18,942 nt of DNA from DATDVL01 sp035290025 (GCA_035290025.1 DATDVL010000024.1:1-18942), one strand, 5' to 3'. Positions 7,707 to 15,584 are shown, numbered from the stretch's first letter. The notes: generated by a model not told the origin, from the letters alone. Made by a program: numbers and translations.

Positions 7707-8270
7707 ATGGCAAGCGCACTAGGCAACGCAATAGAATTTTTAAAGAATTTCGGGCTATTTGATGTTATACTACCCTTCTTACTCGTATTCACCATAACAT
7801 TCGCTATCCTAGAAAAAACAAAAGTACTAGGACACGACAAAAACAAAGAACCCAAGAAAAACTTAGACGCCATGGTAGCATTTGCCATAGCATTCTTCGT
7901 CGTAGCAGCAAGCAACATCGTCCAAGCAATACAAGCAAGCCTACCCGCCATAAGCATGGTACTCTTAATCATCGTCGTATTCATGCTCCTCATGGGAAGC
8001 ATCATGGGACAACAAGAAGGAAGCTTTTCATTATGGGTTGATGACCACAAATGGGCAGCATGGACAGTTATTGTCTTCATCCTCATCGCCGTCGTATCCA
8101 TATTTTTATCAGCATTCGGACAACTTGGCAATGTCTGGGGATTCCTCACCACATACATCAACGAAAATATTATAGCAACACTCGCACTCATCGTCTTAGT
8201 CATTGTAGCATTATGGTCCGTACTCAAAGGATCAAAACCAGCAGCACCTGCAACTGGAGGAAGACCATAA
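7707..8270 (+). CDS. polytopic membrane protein, paralogue 1 of a locus-specific family
   Basis: A 187-residue protein with about five TM helices (approximately 19-36, 55-72, 80-99, 118-137, 154-172). I do not recognise a named family. The first helix contains PFLLVFTITFAILEK, nearly identical to PFLVVFTITFALLEK in the next gene, so the two are paralogues; the third gene has a looser version. The charged loop after helix 1 (about 43-52) is followed by a small-residue-rich helix. The C-terminus is GGRP, whose codons GGAGGA form the Shine-Dalgarno of the next gene. The start at 7707 has GAGGT at 7696-7700, 6 nt away. Position next to FlaI/FlaJ-like genes suggests a membrane component of the same machine. 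Confidence 0.8.
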   Translation: MASALGNAIEFLKNFGLFDVILPFLLVFTITFAILEKTKVLGHDKNKEPKKNLDAMVAFAIAFFVVAASNIVQAIQASLPAISMVLLIIVVFMLLMGSIMGQQEGSFSLWVDDHKWAAWTVIVFILIAVVSIFLSAFGQLGNVWGFLTTYINENIIATLALIVLVIVALWSVLKGSKPAAPATGGRP

Positions 8271-8271
8271 C

Positions 8272-8916
8272 ATGGCAATGGGCAGCGGAGAAGGGTTTGG
8301 AACACTTATACAATCATTAGAAGACATAGGATTCTTCCGTTATGTAGCACCATTCTTAGTAGTATTCACCATAACATTTGCATTACTAGAAAAAGCACAA
8401 CTCTTCGGCTCTGGATCAAAAAAATTTAATACTGTTATTGCCCTAGGCATGGGACTACTATTCTTACGACAAGAACGATTACTTGACATGTTTGGAGGGT
8501 TCACATCAAATATTGCATTTATCATTATACCTTTATTGTTTATACTCCTTATTTTAGCTATATTTGGAGGACCACATCAACCATGGCGAGGTATGATGCT
8601 TGTTGTAGGATTCTTTGTAGCTATCGCAGCAGTTATCATTGCTTTGATATCATTTGAAGGTGGAGGTATTTCTACCTTTGGAGAAGGCTACAGCTTGAAA
8701 GATACCTTACTTAATTGGATAGGAATTGAATCAACAGGATACAGCGCAGGAAATGTAGTATGGTATATTATTGTTTTAGCAATTATCGGATTATTACTCT
8801 GGTGGTTCTTTAGAGACCCCAATAGAGGAGCTACTGCTCTCGGTCATAATTCACCATTATTACCCTGCGGTCACCTCGCAGGAACACCCCCTTGTGGTAG
8901 ACCAGGTCATACTTAA
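8272..8916 (+). CDS. polytopic membrane protein, paralogue 2, with unusual Cys/Gly/Pro C-terminal tail
   Basis: A 214-residue protein of the same family as its upstream neighbour: about five TM helices (roughly 25-40, 53-66, 80-99, 107-127, 161-180) and the shared motif PFLVVFTITFALLEK (27-41). A 17-nt stretch of DNA is identical between the two genes (7785-7801 and 8362-8378). After helix 5 the protein carries a tail (about 184-214) with the pattern GHN, PCGHLAG, PPCGRPGHT that has no counterpart in the paralogues. This tail is encoded by DNA with a perfect 6-bp inverted repeat and a 7-bp direct repeat. From about 8480 onward the gene is G+T-rich while the surrounding plus strand is A+C-rich. 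GGAGG at 8256-8260 serves as its ribosome-binding site. Confidence 0.8.
   Translation: MAMGSGEGFGTLIQSLEDIGFFRYVAPFLVVFTITFALLEKAQLFGSGSKKFNTVIALGMGLLFLRQERLLDMFGGFTSNIAFIIIPLLFILLILAIFGGPHQPWRGMMLVVGFFVAIAAVIIALISFEGGGISTFGEGYSLKDTLLNWIGIESTGYSAGNVVWYIIVLAIIGLLLWWFFRDPNRGATALGHNSPLLPCGHLAGTPPCGRPGHT
8842..8911 (+). repeat. in-frame repeat-bounded segment with hairpin at the 3' end of the paralogue 2 gene
   Basis: A 7-bp direct repeat GGTCATA occurs at 8842-8848 and 8905-8911, exactly 63 nt (21 codons) apart in the reading frame. Inside lies a perfect inverted repeat, CCTGCG (8864-8869) and CGCAGG (8877-8882), with a 7-nt loop. It resembles a small palindromic element inserted in frame into a coding tail; whether it is mobile is unknown. 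Confidence 0.4.
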
Positions 8917-8918
8917 TC

Positions 8919-9437
8919 ATGGCAACACCTATATCCACCAGCTTGATAAGTTTCTTTATCCCCATCTTTGTATTCCTCTTAGTATTCCTCGGAACCTACG
9001 CTGTACTCACCAAAATAAAATTCTTTGGCAACAATAAAGGATTATTAGCACTCATGGCACTCATCACCGGACTCATATTCATGCTCTACCAACCTGGAAG
9101 AATGATAGTCATGGTAGGAACACCATGGATCATATTCTTCACCATAGTACTCACTGGCATCATCGGTATGCTCCTCTTCTTCGGCGTCAAAGAACAAGAC
9201 ATATCAACATTCATGGGAGGAGGATTCATGGTCACTATTATTGTATCAGCAGTCATCATACTCTTCCTCGTACTTGTATCAAAAGTCTACGGCCCCGTAC
9301 TCATGGTAGACAACGCACCAACATTCTGGGGAGGAGTAAAAAGAACACTCTTCACGCACAAAGTACTAGGAGCAGCATTCTTGATAACCATAGCAGCATA
9401 CGCCATGAAAATAGTATCAGACGAAACCAGTAAATAA
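8919..9437 (+). CDS. polytopic membrane protein, divergent paralogue 3
   Basis: A 172-residue protein with about five TM helices (approximately 12-32, 41-57, 67-90, 100-121, 148-166). The first helix, IFVFLLVFLGTYAVLTKIKFFG, lines up with the PFL-VFTITFA-LEK helix of the two preceding proteins, including the basic residue after the helix and the small loop ending in G, and the overall length and helix number match. I infer a divergent third paralogue. No catalytic motif is visible. It starts 2 nt after the preceding stop, with only a weak AGGT upstream. It ends the unit that began with the PRC-barrel gene, 9 nt from the convergent coiled-coil gene. Confidence 0.75.
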   Translation: MATPISTSLISFFIPIFVFLLVFLGTYAVLTKIKFFGNNKGLLALMALITGLIFMLYQPGRMIVMVGTPWIIFFTIVLTGIIGMLLFFGVKEQDISTFMGGGFMVTIIVSAVIILFLVLVSKVYGPVLMVDNAPTFWGGVKRTLFTHKVLGAAFLITIAAYAMKIVSDETSK

Positions 9438-9450
9438 AAAAATATTTTAA
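9435..9450 (-). terminator. U-rich intergenic termination site between convergent genes
   Basis: The 9 nt between the two opposing stops are almost pure A/T. The minus-strand transcript reads TTAAAATATTTTTTTA here, a U-run typical of archaeal intrinsic termination. The plus-strand transcript has only a short U4 run. No hairpin is evident. Confidence 0.3.
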
Positions 9451-10064
9451 CGCTTCTTCAAATCTTCAGTAATACGACCCAACTCTTTCACATTCTGAGA
9501 CAACGGTTGGATAATACGCTCCAAAACTTTTTCCAAAGCCTTAATCTCAACACCAACATCAGAAATACCCTTATCATAATCCTGAATTTTACCCATCACT
9601 GCCTGCTGCAAACCATCAAAACGAGTCTCCAAACGCAACAATTCCTGCTTAATAGCAACAATCTCCGTACGCACACGATCCTTCCAACCAACCAAATCAC
9701 CAAAAGACTCAGCAACACGCTGCCACTTCTCCTGAACAATAGACTCCACTAACTCCTGAATCTGATCAGAAGAAACACTATTAGAAGAACTACCAGAACT
9801 CAAACTCACCGTTTGCGAAGGCAACGAAGAAGGCAAACGAGGAATCATAGACTCCTGACTCAACGAAGAACGCTGCATACCCTGCTGTTGTGGAACAGGG
9901 ACATCAGCAGCAGACTTAATATCCAACTGGGTAAAAACATCATCAATAGCCTGCATAGAATACCCCTGACGAGCGAGATTATCAACAATCTGATCTTTAG
10001 AAAAACCACTATCTTTCAAATTAACAACCAAATCAAACGGTGGAACGGACTTTTCGTCTGGCAT
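9447..10064 (-). CDS. coiled-coil protein with N-terminal UBA-like helical segment
   Basis: About 205 residues from the ATG at 10064 (MPDEKSV). The N-terminal part contains NLKDSGFSKDQIVDNLARQG followed by YSMQAIDDVFTQLDI, a short helical repeat of the kind that recurs in archaeal proteins (L--SG-S--QI---L---G-S---I). A Ser/Gln/Pro-rich linker follows. The C-terminal half (about 95-205) is strongly heptad-like and probably a long coiled coil, ending ITEDLKKR. There are no TM segments. AGAGGT lies a few bases before the ATG at 10064; a longer start at 10091 would extend deeper into the upstream gene and lacks such a motif. It overlaps the upstream coiled-coil gene by 32 nt. A role as a cytoplasmic scaffold for the adjacent filament machine, similar to archaellum FlaC/D/E, is my inference from location only. 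Confidence 0.75.
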   Translation of the reverse strand: MPDEKSVPPFDLVVNLKDSGFSKDQIVDNLARQGYSMQAIDDVFTQLDIKSAADVPVPQQQGMQRSSLSQESMIPRLPSSLPSQTVSLSSGSSSNSVSSDQIQELVESIVQEKWQRVAESFGDLVGWKDRVRTEIVAIKQELLRLETRFDGLQQAVMGKIQDYDKGISDVGVEIKALEKVLERIIQPLSQNVKELGRITEDLKKR

Positions 10065-10419
10065 TAGTACCTCTCTTTTTAGATTCTTCAACTAATCGAC
10101 GGACATCATCTTCCGTCACAAACTTCAACGGGTCCCAGAGATTAATATACTTTTCTAAAACCTTCACATCACCCTTACGAGCAAACAACGAGGATTCCTT
10201 CATCACTTCCTTCAACGACTCACGCATCTGCGTCAATTCCACACGAAAATCCTTCAACTCAGACTCCATAACCTGCAATTCCTTCATCAACTTCTTATAT
10301 TCTTCAATCATGTTCTGATTAACAACCAGCAACCGCTCACCAAACAAAGAATACTTACCCTCCAACGAACGAATACGTGTATTAAAATCAGAAAGAACCG
10401 TGTTTAAATCCTGAGGCAT
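10033..10419 (-). CDS. small coiled-coil protein in the filament locus
   Basis: A 128-residue protein. Residues about 8-76 form a long amphipathic coiled coil (SDFNTRIRSLEGKYSLFGE, then repeated M/L heptads). This is followed by a distinct compact helix pair, FARKGDVKVLEKYINLW and DPLKFVTEDDVRRLVEE (about 79-112), and a very basic tail, KKRGTNARRKVRSTV. I do not know a named family. It starts the minus-strand unit from a TATA-like box about 30 nt upstream and overlaps the next coiled-coil gene by 32 nt, so both are probably coexpressed. Divergent placement from the ATPase gene, sharing an 81-nt intergenic region, suggests joint regulation with the secretion ATPase. A FlaC/D/E-like adaptor role is only a hypothesis. 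Confidence 0.75.
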   Translation of the reverse strand: MPQDLNTVLSDFNTRIRSLEGKYSLFGERLLVVNQNMIEEYKKLMKELQVMESELKDFRVELTQMRESLKEVMKESSLFARKGDVKVLEKYINLWDPLKFVTEDDVRRLVEESKKRGTNARRKVRSTV

Positions 10420-10442
10420 GCTCTAAAACACCGCAAAGAACC

Positions 10443-10456
10443 TTAATAAATATATC
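10443..10456 (-). promoter_or_regulatory. TATA-like promoter for the coiled-coil gene pair
   Basis: Minus-strand sequence GATATATTTATTAA is centred about 30 nt before the ATG at 10419. It lies back to back with the promoter of the ATPase gene. Confidence 0.5.
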
Positions 10457-10466
10457 TGAACAAAGG

Positions 10467-10474
10467 TATATAAA
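10467..10474 (+). promoter_or_regulatory. TATA box for the ATPase/platform operon
   Basis: TATATAAA is preceded by the purine-rich CAAAGG, which resembles a BRE. Its centre is about 30 nt before the ATG at 10501, predicting a transcript with almost no 5' leader. This is the clearest archaeal promoter in the window. Confidence 0.6.
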
Positions 10475-10500
10475 CACGTTTCCTAAATAATTAGATTAGT

Positions 10501-12771
10501 ATGCCTGGGGAAAAAAGAGCGGAATATAGCTTGGCGAAAGAAGGAGCAGAAGAGATTCTCAAAATAGACGCCAATAGCTGGTCACATATACCTGGCATAG
10601 AAGACGACGAACAAGCCATGGGAAGAGTCATAGAACTCTTAAGCCAACTACCCAGCGTTTACCGCATCATCATCAACCAACGAAGAAACTACAGTTACGG
10701 ACCAGAACAAACCAGCATGCTCACAGAAATAGCAACGGTCTACAACTATCTCATCAAAGCAAAAAGAATACTCAGCTACGCAGGAACAACACCCATAAGT
10801 GCAGCATACTACGCAGAAAAAAACCCTTACTTACAAAACTTAGTATTAGGATTATTACCACGAGACCCATTAGGATGCTATGCAGAAACAAAACGATTTT
10901 TGCGAGAAGAACACATAGCACTCCAACAAGAAAACAACCCATCACTACGAGAAGCAAAAACAGAATTTGTACAACTCCTCACAGAAATGATACGCTTACT
11001 AGAAAAAACAAAAATCGTTAAATACACAGAAAAAGAATTAGAAGGTTATCACCTCGGCGACCGCAGCATTTACCGAACACTTTTCAGACCAACCATTACT
11101 CCTGACTTCCTTTTCACCCGCGTCATGGCACAACCACCCATTGATGCAGAAGAAATAGATGCTTACAGTGTAAAAGACAATGAAGTAACTATTTATCGCA
11201 AAAGAAATGATGTCAGCAAACTTTACCACATCAACCCACCAGAATTTAAACTCGACGAAGACAAATATGAACTATTACAACTCGCACGCAACGTCCTCGC
11301 AGAATACCGACCCAAAGAAAAAGAATTCTTAGAACCAGAAAAAATACGAAGAACATTCTTTAACATTGGAAGAGACCTACTCCAAGAATTAAGCCAAAAC
11401 AAAGGCATGACCCTAAGCTATGAAGAAATAGAACAACTCGCCAACATCCTTGTACGCTACACCGTAGGATTTGGTTTAATAGAATCATTACTACAAGACG
11501 AAAAAATACAAGACATCACCGTCAACTCACCCGTAGGAAAAAATCCCATCTTCTTAGTACACCAAGACTATGACGAATGCTACACTAACATCTTACCCAC
11601 CAAAGATGATGCAGACAGCTGGGCAACAAAATTCCGCCTACTATCAGGAAGACCATTAGACGAAGCAAATCCTATACTTGATACAGAACTAAGCATACCT
11701 GGAGCACGAGCAAGAGTAGCCATACTCAACAACCCTCTAAGCCCATCAGGACTAGCATTTGCACTTAGAAGACAACGAGACAACCCATGGACATTACCCC
11801 TATTTATTCAAAGAAAAATGATCACACCACTAGCAGCAGGACTCATGAGCTTCCTCATCGACGGCGGAAGAACCATACTTGTAGCAGGAACGCGAAGCGC
11901 AGGAAAAACATCATTACTCACCAGTTTAATGGTAGAGATCATGAAAAAAACAAGGATTGTTACATGCGAGGACACCTTAGAAATCCCCATAGACTCTTTC
12001 AAAGACATAGGTTACAATATCCAAAGCATGAAAGTACGAAGCGCACTCACCTCAGGAACATCAGAACTAGCAGCAGAAGAAGGAGTACGCGCAAGCCTAC
12101 GACTAGGAGACTCAGCACTCATCGTAGGAGAAATACGCAGCAAAGAAGCACAAGCACTCTACGAAGCCATGAGAATAGGAGCACTCGCCAACGTCGTCAT
12201 GGGGACTATTCATGGAGCAGACCCTTACAGTGTCTATGACCGTGTCGTCAATGATTTACAAGTACCAAAAACAAGCTTCAAAGCAACGGATATCATCCTT
12301 GTTGTTAATCCCATAAAAAGCGTTGATGGACTAAAAAAAAGCAAACGACTCGTCAGCATCAGCGAAGTACGAAAAACATGGGAAAACGACCCCTTACTAG
12401 AAGGAGGATTCGTCGACCTGATGAAATACCATGCAGATAACGACACCCTAGAACCAACAACAGACCTCACCAACGGCGACAGCGAAGTACTCAAAAGCAT
12501 CGCAGGCAACGTCAAAGAATGGGCAGGAAGCTGGGACGCCATATGGGACAACATACTCCTCAGAAGCAAAATGAAACAAACAATCGTCGACTTCTCAGAA
12601 CTAGCAAAACAACCCGACCTCCTTGAAGCACCATTCGTCGTAGAAAGCAACGACGTATTCCACCGCATCAGCGACGACGTCAAACAAGAAGTAGGAAGCT
12701 TAGACACCCAACGCATCTACATCACCTGGGAAAACTGGCTCAAAAAAAGCATCAAACTGAGAACACTATGA
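10501..12771 (+). CDS. type II/IV secretion-system ATPase (FlaI/TadA/GspE family)
   Basis: Hexameric motor ATPase of the VirB11/GspE/FlaI superfamily that powers filament assembly or secretion at the cytoplasmic face of the membrane. The catalytic core shows GTRSAGKTS Walker A (463-471, K469), the CEDTLEIP acidic box (489-496), VGEIRSKEA Walker B (542-550) and GTIHGADP with the His box H571. QDITVNSP at about 338 begins the usual N-terminal ATPase subdomain. At 756 residues it is much longer than typical FlaI (about 500-550), with a helical N-terminal extension of about 250 residues and a C-terminal extension after about residue 620. The next gene overlaps by four bases (ATGA) and encodes the platform protein, the standard pairing for archaeal type IV filament systems. 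Confidence 0.93.
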   Translation: MPGEKRAEYSLAKEGAEEILKIDANSWSHIPGIEDDEQAMGRVIELLSQLPSVYRIIINQRRNYSYGPEQTSMLTEIATVYNYLIKAKRILSYAGTTPISAAYYAEKNPYLQNLVLGLLPRDPLGCYAETKRFLREEHIALQQENNPSLREAKTEFVQLLTEMIRLLEKTKIVKYTEKELEGYHLGDRSIYRTLFRPTITPDFLFTRVMAQPPIDAEEIDAYSVKDNEVTIYRKRNDVSKLYHINPPEFKLDEDKYELLQLARNVLAEYRPKEKEFLEPEKIRRTFFNIGRDLLQELSQNKGMTLSYEEIEQLANILVRYTVGFGLIESLLQDEKIQDITVNSPVGKNPIFLVHQDYDECYTNILPTKDDADSWATKFRLLSGRPLDEANPILDTELSIPGARARVAILNNPLSPSGLAFALRRQRDNPWTLPLFIQRKMITPLAAGLMSFLIDGGRTILVAGTRSAGKTSLLTSLMVEIMKKTRIVTCEDTLEIPIDSFKDIGYNIQSMKVRSALTSGTSELAAEEGVRASLRLGDSALIVGEIRSKEAQALYEAMRIGALANVVMGTIHGADPYSVYDRVVNDLQVPKTSFKATDIILVVNPIKSVDGLKKSKRLVSISEVRKTWENDPLLEGGFVDLMKYHADNDTLEPTTDLTNGDSEVLKSIAGNVKEWAGSWDAIWDNILLRSKMKQTIVDFSELAKQPDLLEAPFVVESNDVFHRISDDVKQEVGSLDTQRIYITWENWLKKSIKLRTL

Positions 12772-14876
12772 CCAAAGAAGACATACTCAAAAAATACCAA
12801 GAACGATTAAACCACGATATAGAACTTGATAGTTACCAACCATCAGAAAATTTCTCACGAGAATATAACATTTTTAGAAAAGAATCACTCAGCAAAGAAG
12901 TAACTATTTACGAACAACTTTGCAAACAATTCGCCAACGTCATCACCATAAAACTATCCGAAGACGAAAGAAATAAATTACAAGAAAGCATACGCGTCAC
13001 CCACCTCGACATCACACCAGAAGCAGCAACCAGCTTCGGAGCAACCATGGGCATCATTCTCGTCATGATAGGCATAGCCTACATTACCACAGCATACTTT
13101 GTCTTCAACCAACTACAATGGTTCCTACCCACACTCTTCCTCCTCATAGGAGTCTTCAGCATCAAACCCTTAGGAGGCATACCCCACTACCTCGCCAACC
13201 GTTGGAGACTCAAAGCAAGCAACCAAATGGTACTCTGCATACTCTATATTGTCATGTACATGCGACACACCTCCAACTTAGAACACGCAGTAAAGTTTGC
13301 AGGAGAACACATAGGATCACCTCTCAACCTTGACCTCAGAAAAATATTTTGGGACATAGAAACAGAAAAATATGCAACCATCAATGAAAGCCTAGACAAC
13401 TATCTAGAACAATGGAAAGCCTACAACTCAGAATTTGTAGAATCATTCCACCTCATCCAAGGAAGCTTGTTCGAACCAACAGAAAGCAGACGACAAGAAC
13501 TCCTAGAAAAAGGACTTGACATTATGATCGAAGGAACCTACGACAAAATGTTACACTTCGCGCACAACTTAAAAAACCCGATAACTATGCTCCACATGCT
13601 TGGTATTATTTTACCTATATTAGGCTTAGTCATATTCCCCCTCATTGGAAGCTTCCTCTCCGGAGCCGTACGCTGGTACCATCTCGCCGTACTCTATGAT
13701 GTCTTCTTACCCCTCTTTGTTATTATCCTAGGAAAGAGCATTCTTGATAAACGACCAACAGGCTACGGAAGCTACGACCCCGTACAACAAGGAAGACTAG
13801 CAAATTATTACCAACCCCATGATAGCAACCTCAAAGTCATTGCATGGATCATTGCACTATTATTTATTATCATAGGCTACACACCCTTTATCATTAATTC
13901 CATAGACCCCAAGATAGACTTTATTTTTCTTGGAGGATCATTTCTAGACTTCAAAAATAATAACGGACCCTATGGTATAGGAGCATTACTCCTTAGCTTG
14001 CTTGTACCCTTCGGCATAGCCCTAGCTATCAGCATGTACTACAAAAAAGTCACCAAAGAAGCACTAGCAACACGACAAGAAATAGAAAAACTAGAACAAG
14101 AATTCTCCGGAGCATTATTCCTCCTTGGAAACAAAATAGCAGACGGCATACCCGTAGAAATAGCATTCGACAAAGTAGCAGACAATATGGAAACAACAGC
14201 AACAGGAAAATTCTTCCAACAAGTCAGCAGTAATATACGAAAACTCGGCATGAACGTCCAAGAAGCAATATTTGGAGAAGAAAAAGGAGCCATACAAGCA
14301 TACCCCAGCCCCCTCATAGAAAGCAGCATGAAAGTACTTGTCGAAGGATCAAAAAAAGGAAGCAGTATCGCAGCAAAAAGCATGATCACCATAAGTATCT
14401 ACGTAGAAAAAATACGCAAAGTCAACGAACGACTCAACGATTTACTTTCTGACGTCATCAGCAGCATGCGATCACAAATAAGCTTCCTAACACCCGTTAT
14501 CGCAGGTATCGTCGTCGGCGTCAGCAGCATGGTCGTAACACTCATCAACAGACTCGGAGAACAATTCAACACCCTTGAAGACGCAGGAGGATTCAGTGGT
14601 GTAGGAGCGATAGCCAACATTATTAACATCAAAGATGTCATACCAGGATTCCAATTCCAAATCGTTGTAGGCATTTACGTCCTAGAAATAACTATTATCC
14701 TCATTTACTTAGCAAACACTATCGAACGAGGCATCGACCCTGTATGGACCAAAGCAGACATAGGAAAAAGCTTAAGCAAAGCCATGGGACTCTACTTCGT
14801 CATCAGCCTCATCGGTATCATACTTTTCAACATGCTCAGCTCAGCAGTCAGCATCGCCGTAACAACAAGTGGATAA
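12768..14876 (+). CDS. FlaJ/TadC-like platform membrane protein (T2SSF family, two domains)
   Basis: Inner-membrane platform protein that partners the secretion ATPase. The 702-residue protein has about nine TM helices (roughly 90-111, 117-135, 273-296, 305-322, 355-376, 402-424, 573-597, 630-650, 672-692). Two long cytoplasmic loops (about 140-270 and 425-570) represent the two T2SSF helical domains; each shows the pattern of a short amphipathic helix, LEHAV or IPVEIAFDKVADN, then a G-rich turn, as in TadC/FlaJ. The N-terminal 85 residues are soluble and helical. Translation is coupled to the ATPase gene by an ATGA overlap. It is longer than archaellum FlaJ (about 550-580 aa), in line with the enlarged ATPase. 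Confidence 0.9.
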   Translation: MTKEDILKKYQERLNHDIELDSYQPSENFSREYNIFRKESLSKEVTIYEQLCKQFANVITIKLSEDERNKLQESIRVTHLDITPEAATSFGATMGIILVMIGIAYITTAYFVFNQLQWFLPTLFLLIGVFSIKPLGGIPHYLANRWRLKASNQMVLCILYIVMYMRHTSNLEHAVKFAGEHIGSPLNLDLRKIFWDIETEKYATINESLDNYLEQWKAYNSEFVESFHLIQGSLFEPTESRRQELLEKGLDIMIEGTYDKMLHFAHNLKNPITMLHMLGIILPILGLVIFPLIGSFLSGAVRWYHLAVLYDVFLPLFVIILGKSILDKRPTGYGSYDPVQQGRLANYYQPHDSNLKVIAWIIALLFIIIGYTPFIINSIDPKIDFIFLGGSFLDFKNNNGPYGIGALLLSLLVPFGIALAISMYYKKVTKEALATRQEIEKLEQEFSGALFLLGNKIADGIPVEIAFDKVADNMETTATGKFFQQVSSNIRKLGMNVQEAIFGEEKGAIQAYPSPLIESSMKVLVEGSKKGSSIAAKSMITISIYVEKIRKVNERLNDLLSDVISSMRSQISFLTPVIAGIVVGVSSMVVTLINRLGEQFNTLEDAGGFSGVGAIANIINIKDVIPGFQFQIVVGIYVLEITIILIYLANTIERGIDPVWTKADIGKSLSKAMGLYFVISLIGIILFNMLSSAVSIAVTTSG

Positions 14877-14878
14877 CA

Positions 14879-14886
14879 TTTATATA
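14879..14886 (+). promoter_or_regulatory. internal TATA box before the pilin-like gene cluster
   Basis: TTTATATA starts 3 nt after the platform gene stop and is centred about 27 nt before the ATG at 14910. It suggests that the downstream small-protein/pilin cluster can be transcribed independently of the ATPase/platform pair, as would suit subunits needed in excess. Confidence 0.5.
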
Positions 14887-14909
14887 GAACCAACAAAAAG
14901 AGAAGACCT

Positions 14910-15584
14910 ATGCAAAAGAGGTTGTTCATTATACTTGCACTATTATTGGTACTCCCCTTCGTTGTAGCAGAAGATACCACAATAAGCGATGATCAAAATA
15001 CCGTTACTGGAAATACATTAACTGACAAAATAGCAACAGGGTTCAAAGAAAACATCAAAGCATTTGAGTTCATTATATTTTTCTTGCTCTTCCTGGTCAT
15101 ATTCCTTAGCCCTTTAGCAAAACACTTCGGAGAACATCACAAAGCAGTAGCATTCATGATAGCACTCGTCCTTGCCATAGGACTCATGTGGTCAGAAGAA
15201 AACATCATGAAAGGACTCACCGGTGAAGCAGGAAGAACCTACTTTTCAGGGGCAGGAGTATTCGCATTCATCATCATCGGGGCCATAGCACTCGTCGCCA
15301 TTTATTGGCTCATCAGACACCTCAGCGGGGCAAATATCACAACACTCATGATTATGGTAGGACTCATCTTCCTCCTAGAACTCGCCATTATCGGAGACTG
15401 GTATGAACTCGGAACAAAACTAGGAGAACTATCACTCTTCAGCGATGTTGACTTACCTACTATTTTACAAGACAACCTATTAGTGCCTACCATTTTTCTG
15501 TTTGGCATACTCTTAGTTTTTAGCATCTTTAAAAAGAAAAACAATAAACCACAATTTGTGATGGTACCCGGAGGAAAACCATGA
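14910..15584 (+). CDS. signal-peptide polytopic membrane protein in the filament locus
   Basis: A 224-residue protein starting with a classical signal peptide (QKRLFIILALLLVLPFVVA, probable cleavage after A20) and a Ser/Thr/Asp/Asn-rich external segment (21-48). About five TM helices follow (53-70, 78-93, 114-134, 142-162, 190-207). Helix 1, FEFIIFFLLFLVIFLSPLAK, loosely recalls the first helix of the three polytopic paralogues upstream, so it may be a fourth, distant member; I am not sure. The C-terminus VPGGKP repeats the GG(R/K)P ending seen at 8270, and its codons GGAGGA are the ribosome-binding site of the next gene. No enzymatic motif is seen. It is the first gene after the internal TATA box. 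Confidence 0.78.
   Translation: MQKRLFIILALLLVLPFVVAEDTTISDDQNTVTGNTLTDKIATGFKENIKAFEFIIFFLLFLVIFLSPLAKHFGEHHKAVAFMIALVLAIGLMWSEENIMKGLTGEAGRTYFSGAGVFAFIIIGAIALVAIYWLIRHLSGANITTLMIMVGLIFLLELAIIGDWYELGTKLGELSLFSDVDLPTILQDNLLVPTIFLFGILLVFSIFKKKNNKPQFVMVPGGKP

Noticed and set aside
7678..7722. 14-codon ORF starting at the PRC-barrel stop (TAATG)
   Set aside because: Too short and unsupported; its DNA contains the ribosome-binding site and start of the next gene. A leader peptide is possible but not shown.
7685..8305. Minus-strand open frame of 206 codons opposite the first polytopic gene
   Set aside because: No promoter or Shine-Dalgarno context and a Met/Thr/Ser-rich composition typical of antisense of membrane codons. 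The plus strand has a paralogue next to it.
10065..10091. Longer start for the second coiled-coil gene
   Set aside because: It would enlarge the overlap with the upstream gene to 59 nt and has no Shine-Dalgarno; AGAGGT sits just before the ATG at 10064.
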